DNA of 64,000 nucleotides from assembly GCA_948144175.1 (NCBI GenBank), contig CANXME010000502.1, positions 31,182-95,181 of the forward strand, written 5' to 3'. The notes beneath the pieces were generated by a model, which was not told where the DNA came from, searched no databases, and saw only the letters and a list, made by a program, of their open reading frames with translations. This document shows, one piece after another, positions 21,998 to 31,946 of the stretch. The translations under genes were made by a program, and so were the position numbers. Position 1 is the stretch's first letter. Each line of letters begins with the position of its first letter. The stretch is from Closterium sp. NIES-65 (lineage: Eukaryota > Streptophyta > Zygnematophyceae > Desmidiales > Closteriaceae).

Positions 21998-22010
21998 AAC
22001 TCCCCCTCAA
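21998..22010 (-). other. polypurine tract of element B3
   Basis: AACTCCCCCTCAA on the plus strand is the complement of TTGAGGGGGAGTT, adjoining the shared LTR. Same role and sequence as in B1. Confidence 0.85.
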
Positions 22011-22043
22011 GCAGTCGCCTGCTTGCACTCCCTTTGCGTGAGC

Positions 22044-25000
22044 CTAGTTAAGGCTCATACCGCACAACTTAGCACAGCGCCAGTGGGGTTCTTCAGCAAG
22101 CCGCTTCGTGAGGAAATCTGCCGGCTGCTGCTGCGTTTTGACATAGAGGGGCTGGATTGATCCCCTCTGCACCTCCTTCCGCAGCCAATGCCATTTGATC
22201 TGCATGTGCTTGGTGAGCCCATGCAGCACAGCGTTCTTGGACATTGCTATGGCACTGGAGTTGTCACAAAACAGCGGTGTGGCAGTCTTCTGCTCATGCC
22301 CTATCTCCTCCAGCAGCTTCCTTAGCCAAATCAGCTCCTTGGCTGCATGGTACATTGACATGTACTCTGCTTCAGCTGATGAGCCCGCCGTTTCCACCTG
22401 TTTCTTTGACCTCCAGCTCACGGGCCCACCACCAATGACGCACACATATCCTCCCACTGAGGACATGTCCTCCTTTTCAGATGCCCATGTTGCATCAGCA
22501 AACCCCGTGAGGAATAGCTCCCTCTCCCCGAGCTGCTCCCCCTTCTCCTTGAGAACCTCTGCTCCCTTCTGCTTCATCTGAGCCACGGCTGAGTATTGAA
22601 CTCCAACAGTGGGGTAGGAGTTCAGATACTGAATGATGCGGTCTGCTGCATCCACCTGCTCCTCGGTGGGATTTTGCACCACCCTGGCCAGCTGCCCCAC
22701 AGCAAAGGAGATGTCCGGCCTGGTGTGTACTGCTGCATAGAGCAAACTCCCCACCATTGACTGAAAGCGAGCCTGCTCCCTCTGATCCACCCCTTCATTC
22801 TCACCAGCCTTGACGAGTTTGAACTCGGATGGAAGTGGTGTGACAATTTTCCTTCCGACCTCAATCTCATACTTGCTCCCCATGTCGTTGATATACTTCT
22901 CCTGGTGCAGCTTCACCCATCCATTGCTGACATCCCTCTCAATATGCATCCCAAGGTAGTAATTCGCCTCCCCCAGGGTCTTGCACTTGAAGTTTTGCAT
23001 CAGCTTCTGCTGCACCTTCATCACCTCTTGCTTGCTGCTCCCGAACAAGAGGATGTCGTCCACGTACACCAGAAACATGACGAGGCTCTCCTTCTCCCCC
23101 ATGAGGAAAAGACCCTCGTCACATGCGCTCGCCCTGAAGCCTATCTCCTCTAGAACTGAAGACAGCTTCTTGTACCAGCAACGTGGTGCTTGTTTGAGGC
23201 CATAGATGGCCTTCTTCAACTTGCACACACGCCCAGTACCGTCCTCATAACCCGGCGGCTGCGACATGAACACCTCCACATCTATCAGCCCATAGAGGAA
23301 GGCTGTGGTGATATCCATCTGGATTATCACCCACCCACACACAGCTGCACCGGCGAGGAGAACGCACAATGTTGGTGTCTTAGCAGTTGCAGCAAAGGTT
23401 TCCTTGAAGTCCTCCCTCTCCTTTTGCTGGTATCCCCTTGCAACCAGCCTACTCTTGTAAACTGACACGGCTCCTTTGTTGTCAGTTTTAATCCTTGGAA
23501 TCCAGCCACAGCTTATGGCTTTCTTCCCCTCCGGCAGTGGCACCAGCTCCCATGTCCCATTCTCCATTTGGCTGTTGTATTCAGCATCCATTGACGCCAA
23601 CCACTTGTCCCTATCCAGTCCTTTGAGCGCTTCTTCCATGTTCAGCGGTTGAGTTGGTGCGGGTGCCATGAAGCAATAGACTTCCTCCTCTTCCTCATCA
23701 GAGTCACAGCTACTTTGAAGCACCAGCAAGGCATCAGGTTGCTGCTGCTCTCCCCTTGCTCCTTTGTAGTCTCTCAGCTTCAATGCGGCTGCTCGCATCT
23801 GCCTTTCAATCATGGGTGAAAGACCACGGCCTGTGGGAGGGGATTTGGTTTGGGTCCTTCTTTGGGGAAGGGTGGGAGGAAGCACACGAGTTAAGGGGTG
23901 AGGTTCTTCAGGTACAGCCTTTGGTTCCACGTCCTTGACCACAGGAAGCTCTGCTGCACCCTCCTCTTCATGTGCCGCTGCACCTTCCGCTTCTACCCAC
24001 TCCTCCGCATCAAACCCCATGGTTGCCTGCTGCAGTTGCTGCACGCTCTGCTCCTTTGGCTGCTTTGACCAGCTCCCGTAGGTGATGTCTTCCATAAACT
24101 TGACGTCCCTGCTGTCAAACACAACTCCCTTGGTCGGCTCCCACAGCAGCCACCCCTTGCTCTCGGCTGCCAACCCCAAATGCACACACCACACGGCTGT
24201 TGCACCCAACTTGTGGCGATGAGCCTTTGGGATGTGGGCCACAGCCATGCAGCCAAACACACGCAGCATGTCGATGGGCGGCTTCCTCCCAAGCCACCTC
24301 TCCATGGGGACCCATGACTCACCACTGACGTTGGTGAACACCCTGTTCTTAACCACCGTGGCGTGGCGCACAGCATGTGGCCACTTTGGGTTCCCTAACC
24401 CCGACTCGATGAGAAGTGCCCGTGCCGTCTCTAACACCGTGCGATTCGCCCGTTCCGCTATGCCGTTGGACTGTGGAGTATAAGAGGTTGTGAGCTCTCG
24501 AATGATGCCCTGCTTCTTCAGCCATGCAATCAATTCTTCCCCAAGGAACTCCCCACCCCTATCAGTCCTGATCCGCTTCACCTTTTCCCCGGATTGTTTC
24601 TCCACAAACGGCAGCCATTCATCGCGTATGATGGACGGCACGTGGTCCTTCTTCTTGATGGGGTATGCCCAGGTGACTCGGCTCCAATCATCCACGATGG
24701 TGAGAAAGTATTTCTCCCCACGCTCCCCCACAACCGGTAGCGGCCCCACCACATCCATGTGCACCAGCTCCAGTAGTTTCTTGCCGCCACCTTCGGTTGC
24801 ATGGAACGGGAACCGAGTAAACTTGCTTAGCAAGCAAGTTTCACACTTGTGGGTTGTTGCTGCACCTGTCAGCTTCAGTCCCTTGACTCCTTCCTCCTTT
24901 TGCAGTTGCTGCAGTGCGGGCATTGCAATGTGCCCGAGGCGACGGTGAGCTGTCATCCAGTCGGTTTCACCGCTCCTTGCTGAGACCTTCAGTTCCTCTG

Positions 25001-26528
25001 CAGCTACAGCGTTACACTCCCCCTCAGGTCCACCCTCTTTGCCCCATGCCATCACAGGAAGCTGCCACATGGAGTTGCAGATGTCACGGCTTTCGTGAAG
25101 GTCCCACAACACCCGCTTTCCCAGCTGCCCCCTGAATGTCTTGGCTCCTTCGGTGGTGGTACTGACCCCGCACTTGCCTAGTTTCCTGAGGGAGATCAGG
25201 TTAGCTTTAAGGTCAGGGACAAGAAGCACATCACTCAGCACCACTGGTTTGCCATCGGCTCCTTTGAATGCAGCACGTCCCACCCCCGTCACCTTGAGAG
25301 CGTGCCCGGATGCCGACTTCACCTTCGCAATCGGTGCAGTCCCCACTTGGTCAAGGAGATCGGCCCTTGGAGTCATGGTCCATGCCGCTCCTGTGTCTAG
25401 AATCCACGTGTTGAGCGGGTGCAGTGCAGCTCCAGCATGGGCGACCACTGCGTTCTCATCCGGCTCTCCAACGTGGAAGAACTGACCGGCTTCCCTCTCC
25501 TCCTGCTCGGTCGGTTCATCATCGGCAACCGCTCCGGCGCCGCTCCCATCTTGAGTCCTGTTGGAGGGGGTCCACCAGGTGGGTTTAGTCCTGCACTTGA
25601 ACCACGGGTGGCCCACTTTCTCACAGTACCAGCACTTGCCCTCCATTCTCCCCGGTCCCCTTCCTCCCCCTCTGCCGCCTCGGCCGCCACCACGTCCTGC
25701 TCCTCTACCGCCTTGCTGGGTGGAGGGCTCCTCCTCCTTGGACGCTCCTCTCCCAGCCCCTTGCCATTTCTTGCCTCTGCCCCGTTTTCCTCCTTGCATG
25801 GCGTAGCTGCTGCTCCCCTCTTCACCTCCCCTCAGTTGGCGCCTCCTGAAGTCCTCCTCGAGGATTTTGGTGCGGATCCACTCCAAGGTCCAAGAGCTCT
25901 GGTTTTGAGGGAGGCTCAGGCCGCTTGTGAAGATCATCCATGACTCCGGCAGCAGCGACAACATCTTCATGCATTTGGTTTGTTCGGGGTAGACAATTCC
26001 AGCGATGGCGAGTTTGGCGTAGAGGTCTCTCAACTTGTCAAGGACGGGTTGAACGGGTTCTCCTTCACTGAGGCGAAGTGAGGAGAGCTCCCTCTCCAGC
26101 ATGAGGGTAGCTACAACGGATGTAGGGGCATGCAGATCCTTGAGCACCCTCCATGCCTTGGGTCCACACTCTTCCTCCGGGAGGAGGTGCATGATGTGTT
26201 GGCGTTGGGCGAGATCCAAACTCTGGGACAGAATGTAGTACCCGGCGGATGAGCGCTCGTCCCACTCGTTCTGCAGCTCCGGGGTGCTTGGTCGTTTCTC
26301 GGTGCCTATCATCAGCTTGAGAAGGCCAATCTGCCGAAAGTACAGCTGCATCTTCCAGGACCAGTCGTCGTACCCTTCACCACTGAATTTTTCAACTGTG
26401 AAGTTCTTCAACACTTCCCTTAGCAGCGGGCCCTGGTTCGTCCGTGCTCCCCTATGCGCGGATACTCCAGATTCCTGGCTACCACTGCTCGCGGGGGCTG
26501 AGTTCCCTTCTTCACCAGTCTCTCCCAT
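22044..26528 (-). CDS. copia gag-pol polyprotein, intact (element B, B3)
   Basis: A 1,494-residue uninterrupted frame, collinear with the B1 polyprotein. It has the zinc knuckle, DTGA protease site, HHCC and D-D-E integrase with D35E spacing, YVDD reverse transcriptase and copia RNase H ending in the DFLTK region. It would encode all enzymes for reverse transcription in cytoplasmic particles and nuclear integration. Its LTRs have equal length and looked identical where compared. The start ATG is 28 bp from the PBS. Differences from B1 include E for D near residue 38, S for N near 519, I for T near 667 and I for V near 1366. Both B1 and B3 look competent, but activity cannot be judged from sequence alone. 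Confidence 0.96.
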   Translation of the reverse strand: MGETGEEGNSAPASSGSQESGVSAHRGARTNQGPLLREVLKNFTVEKFSGEGYDDWSWKMQLYFRQIGLLKLMIGTEKRPSTPELQNEWDERSSAGYYILSQSLDLAQRQHIMHLLPEEECGPKAWRVLKDLHAPTSVVATLMLERELSSLRLSEGEPVQPVLDKLRDLYAKLAIAGIVYPEQTKCMKMLSLLPESWMIFTSGLSLPQNQSSWTLEWIRTKILEEDFRRRQLRGGEEGSSSYAMQGGKRGRGKKWQGAGRGASKEEEPSTQQGGRGAGRGGGRGGRGGGRGPGRMEGKCWYCEKVGHPWFKCRTKPTWWTPSNRTQDGSGAGAVADDEPTEQEEREAGQFFHVGEPDENAVVAHAGAALHPLNTWILDTGAAWTMTPRADLLDQVGTAPIAKVKSASGHALKVTGVGRAAFKGADGKPVVLSDVLLVPDLKANLISLRKLGKCGVSTTTEGAKTFRGQLGKRVLWDLHESRDICNSMWQLPVMAWGKEGGPEGECNAVAAEELKVSARSGETDWMTAHRRLGHIAMPALQQLQKEEGVKGLKLTGAATTHKCETCLLSKFTRFPFHATEGGGKKLLELVHMDVVGPLPVVGERGEKYFLTIVDDWSRVTWAYPIKKKDHVPSIIRDEWLPFVEKQSGEKVKRIRTDRGGEFLGEELIAWLKKQGIIRELTTSYTPQSNGIAERANRTVLETARALLIESGLGNPKWPHAVRHATVVKNRVFTNVSGESWVPMERWLGRKPPIDMLRVFGCMAVAHIPKAHRHKLGATAVWCVHLGLAAESKGWLLWEPTKGVVFDSRDVKFMEDITYGSWSKQPKEQSVQQLQQATMGFDAEEWVEAEGAAAHEEEGAAELPVVKDVEPKAVPEEPHPLTRVLPPTLPQRRTQTKSPPTGRGLSPMIERQMRAAALKLRDYKGARGEQQQPDALLVLQSSCDSDEEEEEVYCFMAPAPTQPLNMEEALKGLDRDKWLASMDAEYNSQMENGTWELVPLPEGKKAISCGWIPRIKTDNKGAVSVYKSRLVARGYQQKEREDFKETFAATAKTPTLCVLLAGAAVCGWVIIQMDITTAFLYGLIDVEVFMSQPPGYEDGTGRVCKLKKAIYGLKQAPRCWYKKLSSVLEEIGFRASACDEGLFLMGEKESLVMFLVYVDDILLFGSSKQEVMKVQQKLMQNFKCKTLGEANYYLGMHIERDVSNGWVKLHQEKYINDMGSKYEIEVGRKIVTPLPSEFKLVKAGENEGVDQREQARFQSMVGSLLYAAVHTRPDISFAVGQLARVVQNPTEEQVDAADRIIQYLNSYPTVGVQYSAVAQMKQKGAEVLKEKGEQLGERELFLTGFADATWASEKEDMSSVGGYVCVIGGGPVSWRSKKQVETAGSSAEAEYMSMYHAAKELIWLRKLLEEIGHEQKTATPLFCDNSSAIAMSKNAVLHGLTKHMQIKWHWLRKEVQRGSIQPLYVKTQQQPADFLTKRLAEEPHWRCAKLCGMSLN

Positions 26529-26556
26529 TGTCGAGTACGTCAGGAACGACTAATGA

Positions 26557-26571
26557 CCAGCTCTGATACCA
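26557..26571 (-). other. primer binding site of element B3
   Basis: CCAGCTCTGATACCA on the plus strand, complement of TGGTATCAGAGCTGG, two bases from the 5' LTR. Confidence 0.9.
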
Positions 26572-26573
26572 CG

Positions 26574-27827
26574 TGTTAAGTCTAAGTACTATGCGGAAGC
26601 GATTAACTCAGAACCACAAACATAAGCTAGGCAACACTTAACATCACTTGTGAAACAAGCGAGTAGTTATGCCACACTTAGTTTGCAGAATGAGCGTTCT
26701 GGTAGAGCAGAGTTTCGGCAGAAGTTCGTTGTGTATCTACTCTCGTCAATACGTAGTAGTAGATTGTAAGCTTGAAAATCATGAAAGCATTGTTGATAAA
26801 AGCAAATACAAGCACACATATAAGAGAGGTCCTAGGTGCACAAAGGAGAACACACAAAACAGTTGTCTAACTGTCGTCCAGGTCTTCGCTTTGCTGTCAT
26901 GAAAACGGTTGTAAAACTGCTTCAGAATTTGGCTTGATCTGCCTCTGTAGAATAACTGTCTTCCACTGCACTGCTGCCAAATTCTCCTGCTGACTCCCCT
27001 CGTGAACATTCATGATCGCTCGTGTACAAATCATGAGCACTCGTGTGGGTTTACCGTTTTCTTCAGTTACAAACGGACTTTACCGTTTTGTGCCCCTGTC
27101 GAAATAATGACGCAAAGCAGCGCGACTTTCTGGCGAATTTTCCTGCTCGCCTGGTCAGCGCGAAATCCCGTTAGTCAACCGTAAAATCTCGCGTGCCCCA
27201 CGTGCCCCACGTGCCCCTCATCACGACCGAGATATTTCTCGGTCGTGCAGGACAAGACGATCGCTGACGCGATCGTGCGTTGTCCTGCGCGTGACGGAGC
27301 GATCATGTCGCTCCGTCTTGTATCGATCGTGCGCACTGTGCACGATCGAAACAGTGGCGACACACGCGTGGGCCCTGCACGACCACACGCGCGTGTCAGG
27401 ACCCCACGCGCGGGTCCTGACTTCGCGCACTTTTTCATTGACCAGCGCGAAATGGTCAACGAGGCTGGTCAAACAATCGAGCCCCTAACTCAACACACTC
27501 GACACTCTCAACAGCACACATGAAAACAATTCGACATTCATGAAACACATAGCATTCATGAAACACAAAAAGTTCATGAAACACAGTGCATTCATGAAAC
27601 ACAGAAAATTCATGAACGCACATGTTCGTCGACGAAAACAAACATGAGCGGACACGAGTCGACATGAACGAACATGAGTCGTCATGATCCGTCATGACCG
27701 AACATGATCCCACAGCAACAACACATGAAACGAAGTGCGAAGACGAATGCACACAGAACAGACACAAAATGCATAACATCACGCAGGCGGCTGGTTGCAG
27801 TGCAAAAATAGTATTTTGCACCCAACA
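26574..27827 (-). repeat. 5' LTR of element B3
   Basis: 1,254 bp, TG...CA. The outer flank, read on the minus strand, is GAGTGCAAAATTGCAAGAAC, which is the same satellite sequence that lies left of B1. So B1 and B3 share the same original insertion junction. Confidence 0.95.
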
Positions 27828-27832
27828 GTTCT
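27828..27832. repeat. right target-site duplication GTTCT of the composite element B
   Basis: Matches GTTCT at 18914-18918. Its complement AGAAC also lies left of B1 at 6624-6628. Confidence 0.85.
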
Positions 27833-29645
27833 TGCAATTTTGCACTCGGTAGGCCCTTGTTCTTTCAATTTTGCACACGCTAGGCCCTTGTTCTTTTTAT
27901 TTTGCACACGCTAGGCCCTTGTTCTTTTTATTTGCACACGCTAGGCCCTTGTTCTTGCTATTTTGCACACCCTATGCCCTTGTTCTTTTTATTTTGCACA
28001 CGCTTGGCCCTTGTTCTTGCAATTTTTCACATGCTAGACCCTTGTTCTTTTTATTTTGCACACGCTAGGCCCTCGCTCTTGCTATTTCGTGAACGCTAGG
28101 CCCTTGTTCTTGATTTTTTGCATACGCTAGGCCCTTGCTCTTGCTATTTTGCACTCCCTAGTCCCTTGTTCTTGCGATTTTGCACACGGTAGGTCCTTGC
28201 TCTTGCAATTTTGCACACGCTAGGCCCTTGTTCTTTTTATTTTGCATACGCTAGGCCCTTGTTCTTTTTATTTTGCACACGCTATGCCCTTGTTCTTTTT
28301 ATTTTGCACACGCTATGCCCTTGTTCTTTTTATTTTGCACACGCTAGGCCCTTGTGCTTGCAATTTCGCACATGCTAGACACTTGTACTTTTTATTTTGC
28401 ACACCCTAGGCCCTTGTTCTTGCTATTTCGCGAACGCTAGGCCCTTGTTCTTGATTTTTTGCACACGCTAGGCCCTTGCTCTTGCTATTTTGCACTCGGT
28501 AGGCCCTTGTTCTTGCAATTTTGCACACGCTAGGCCCTTATTCTTACAATTTTGCACACGCTAGGCCCTTGTTCTTATTTGTTTCCACACACTAGGCCCT
28601 TCTTCTTTTTATTTTGCACACGCTAGGCCCTTATTCTTGCTAGTTTGCACACGCTATGCCTTTGTTCTTTTTTTTTTGCACACGCTAGGCCCTTGTTCTT
28701 GCAATTTTGCACACGCTAGACCCTTGTTCGTTTTATTTTGCACACGCTAGGCCCTTGCTCTTGCTATTTCGTGAACGCTAGGCCTTTGTTCTTGATTTTT
28801 TGCACACGTTAGGCCCTTGCTCTTGCTATTTTGCACTCGCTAGGCCCTTGTTCTTGCAAATTTGCACACGCTAGGCCCTTGTTCTTTTTTTTTTTGCACA
28901 CGCTAGGCCCTTGTTCTTTTTATTTTGCACACGCTAGACCCTTTTTCTTGCTATTTTGCACACGCTATGCCCTTGTTCTTTATATTTTGCACACGCTTGG
29001 CCCTTGTTCTTGCAATTTTGCACTTGCTAGACCCTTGTTCTTTTTATTTTGCACACGCTAGGCCCTTGCTCTTGCTATTTCGTGAACGCTAGGCCCTTGT
29101 TCTTTATTTTTTGCACACGCTAGGCCCTTGCTCTTGCTATTTTGCACTCGCTAGGCCCTTGTTCTTGCTATTTTGCACAAGCTATGCCCTTGTTCTTTTT
29201 ATTTTGCACACGCTTGGCCCTTGTTCTTGCAATTTTGCACATGCTAGACCCTTGTTCTTTTTATTTTGCACAGGCTAGGCCCTTGTTCTTGCTATTTTGC
29301 ACACGCTATGCCCTTGTTCTTTTTATTTTGCACACGCTTGGCCCTTGTTCTTGCATTTTTGCACATGCTAGACCCTTGTTCTTTTTATTTTGCACACGCT
29401 AGGCCTTTGTTCTTGCTATTTTGCACACGCTATGCCCTTGTTCTTTTTATTTTGCACACGCTAGGCCCTTGTTCTTGCAATTTTGCACATGCTAGACCCT
29501 TGTTCTTTTTATTTTGCACACGCTAGGCCCTTGTTCTTGCTATTTCGCGAACGCTAGGCCCTTGTTCTTGATTTTTTGCACACGCTAGGCCTTTGCTCTT
29601 GCTATTTTGCACTCGCTAGGCCCTTGTTCTTGCAATTTTGCACAC

Positions 29646-29650
29646 GCTAG
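29646..29650. repeat. left target-site duplication GCTAG of element A2
   Basis: GCTAG matches GCTAG at 37110-37114. Removing the element restores a regular 31-bp monomer. Confidence 0.88.
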
Positions 29651-29781
29651 TGAGAAGAATTGAACGAGAATGAAATGAGTATGAACGAAGTGAGTACAAA
29701 TAGGAAACCCTAATTGTGTTGTACCCCCTATGGGATACCCCACTATAGCCTACACAAACAAGTAAGCTATATGTTCTGACA
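29651..29781 (-). repeat. 3' LTR of element A2
   Basis: 131 bp with TG...CA ends (plus-strand reading TGAGAAGAATTG ... GTTCTGACA). It differs from the 5' LTR by C versus T in TTGTACCCCC / TTGTATCCCC. Very short LTRs are unusual for a copia element of about 7.5 kb. Confidence 0.95.
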
Positions 29782-29993
29782 CACCCCCATAGGCAAAGTG
29801 GGGGAGAACAAGGGGTCACAAGACCAGTCAAGCAAAGAAAAACAAAGCTCAGGGTGGATCACAAAGTCACCACGCATTCCGAGCACAAGTTCAAAGGCCA
29901 CAAGGCCAGTTCACATGCAAGATCATATATAGAGGTATACAAGAGTCAAGCAAGCAAGAGCAAGAGTATATATATGCGAAGGTACAAGCAAGG
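29782..29993 (-). other. 3' untranslated region and purine tract of element A2
   Basis: About 210 bp between the ancestral stop (29994-29996) and the 3' LTR. On the sense strand it ends CCTATGGGGGTG directly at the LTR; the G-run is the likely plus-strand primer. AT-rich runs (TATATATAC, TATATATGATC) lie in the upstream half. No gene is present. Confidence 0.7.
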
Positions 29994-31946
29994 TCAAGAG
30001 GAGAGCAAGTGAGGCAAGACAGGCACAAGACCCAACTGCGTGCAGCAACGCTGATGATCACAAGGCGCAAGTGCCTTGGTGAAGACATCAGCAGTGTTGG
30101 CCTCAGAGGCCACGTACGCAAGTCACAGCTGTCCACGCTGCTGTAGCTCACGAGCAAGAAAGTAGCGAAGAGCAATGTGCTTCGTTCTGTGCTCCAGTCG
30201 CTGCTCTCGACACAAGGCCAGCATGGCCTTGTTGTCTACGTACAGGACTGGAGGAGAACGAGGCTGCTCTCCAAGGTCGGTCAGCAGGTAGGTGAGCCAG
30301 CGTAACTCCTGTGCAGCCATAGCCCCAGCGTAGATCTCAGCCTCACAACTGGAGCCGAGAACAGAAGACGAGCGGGTAGCCCGCCACGAGACAGAGCCGG
30401 AACCAAGGCTGAAGGTGTAACCCTGTGACGACCGCTGCGTAGCCTGGTCGTCAGCCCAAGAAGCGTCTGCGTGCCCAGTGAGGACCACTGGACTGCGCCC
30501 TCCAAGCACTAGCCCCATGCCCGACGTACTGCACAAGTAGCGCAACACCCTCTTCGCTGCAGCCATGTGCCCTGGTCGGTGTCTCCCAGGAGCAACAAAG
30601 CGTGCGAGAATGCTAAGAGGGTATGCGAGGTCAGGTCGTGTGCAGGTCATCAGGTACATGAGGCAGCCAACAAGCTCTGCAAACGGGCCACTCGACTCTA
30701 CGGACTCATCCGAAGGCAGAGCTGAGAGCGAGTGGCGAGTAGGCAGAGGAGTGGCCTGAGGCGAGGAGTACGTGAAGCCGAAGCGCTGAAGGACCTGCTG
30801 CACCATGTGTGACTGAGTCAGGGTAATGGTGCGGCGTGCTCTGTCCCGGGTGATCTGCAAGCCAAGGTAGCTGCGCAGTTCACCCAGGTCAGTGCACGTG
30901 TGTCTCTTCTGCAGCTCGGACTTCACGTAGGCGAGTCCAGCAGTGTCAGCTGTGGCAAAGACCAAGTCGTCGACGTACACGAGGATGTAGAACGGCGGCA
31001 GAGAGGTGTCGGTGCGCAGAAACAGCGACGGGTCGGCAGTGGAAGGAGCAAACCCAAGTGCCGCGAGCGTAGTCCTCAGTGTGTCGTGCCACTCACGTGG
31101 CGCCTGGCGGAGACCGTAGACTGGACGCCGGAGGCTCCACTGGGTACCAGGAGGGAAAGACCCAGTGAAGCCAGGTGGGCGACGCAGCCAGATCTCCTCG
31201 TGCAGGCTGCCCTGCAAGAAAGCTGTGCTGAAGTCGAGAGAGTGCAGCTCGTAGTCACGGTGAGCAGCAACGTGCAGCAGAACCCGAAGAGTGGTCATCT
31301 TCGGGGTGGGGGAGAAGGTCTGAAAGTAGTCAACCCCCTGCCGCTGACTGAAGCCACGAGCCACGTAACGCGCCTTGAAGACAGGCGGAGAACCCGGCGG
31401 CCGCTTCACCCTGAAAATCCACATGCCACTGACGATGTTCGCCCCAGGAGGGGGAACAGCGTCAACGTAGGTGCCTGTGGACTTCCAGGAAGCCATCTCT
31501 GCATCCATAGCTGCCTGCCACTGAGAGGAGTAGGGACCCTCTATCGCCTCCGCGTAAGAGCGCGGAGTCGGGATGTCTGGTGCATCCGGGTCTCCCTCAG
31601 GGGCTAGCAGTACAGACGCGAGACGAGGTGAAGCGGCGGCCAGACACTGGAACTCCTCCTGCCTGTCCTCAAGGACGTCCGTGCGAAGGGCACACTCACC
31701 CCCGACGGACGGAGGACAGGCGGACTCAGACTCAGTGACAAGACGAGCAGCGTAGTCTAGACGACAGCGCGCAGCAAAGTCGACGAGCTCAGTGACAAGG
31801 GCGGACGCAGCAGACGACTCGAAGGAGGGGTCAGTGACAACAGTAGCCAGGAGACGCGTGACAGTAGGACTGGCAGCACGAAGAGAGTCCGACTCCGGGT
31901 CGGCAAGAGCAGGAAGAGAGGAAGCAGGAGGAGAAGGCAAAGGGGG
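29994..31946 (-). pseudogene. copia reverse transcriptase and RNase H, with premature stop (A2)
   Basis: The frame after the linker frameshift carries RVT_2 reverse transcriptase (MWIFRVK, LDFSTAFLQG, YGLRQAPREW, YVDD) and Ty1/copia RNase H (HADASW, SCEAEIYAG, YVDNKAML). A TGA at 30123-30125 interrupts it within RNase H, where A1 has the CGA of arginine. The change is C-to-T at a CpG on the sense strand. The rest of the domain stays open to the ancestral stop at 29994-29996. The catalytic residues lie before the premature stop, so only the last ~43 codons would be lost. An in-frame ATG exists at 32078 but its first ~44 codons belong to the wrong phase of the linker, so I do not treat it as a real start. 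Confidence 0.87.

Larger units (their letters stand above)
18919..27827 (-). mobile_element. composite element B: LTR remnant, deleted internal (B2), shared LTR, complete internal (B3), LTR
   Basis: Reading leftwards on the minus strand: 5' LTR 26574-27827, PBS, intact gag-pol 22044-26528, purine tract, LTR 20744-21997, second PBS, truncated gag-protease-integrase 18989-20698, and a 77-bp LTR end 18919-18995. The middle LTR is the 3' LTR of B3 and also the 5' LTR of B2. The whole unit, not either half, is flanked by GTTCT. This fits one insertion that later became a tandem by unequal LTR recombination and then lost about 4 kb of its downstream half. Confidence 0.92.
27828..29650 (+). repeat. 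31-bp satellite, forward orientation (array S4)
   Basis: About 59 forward monomers between the composite B and A2. This stretch is the inverted counterpart of 4807-6628, equal in length to within a base or two, and shares irregular monomers such as a shortened TTTTTATTTGCACAC and CACCCTATGCCC. No gene is present. Confidence 0.95.
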
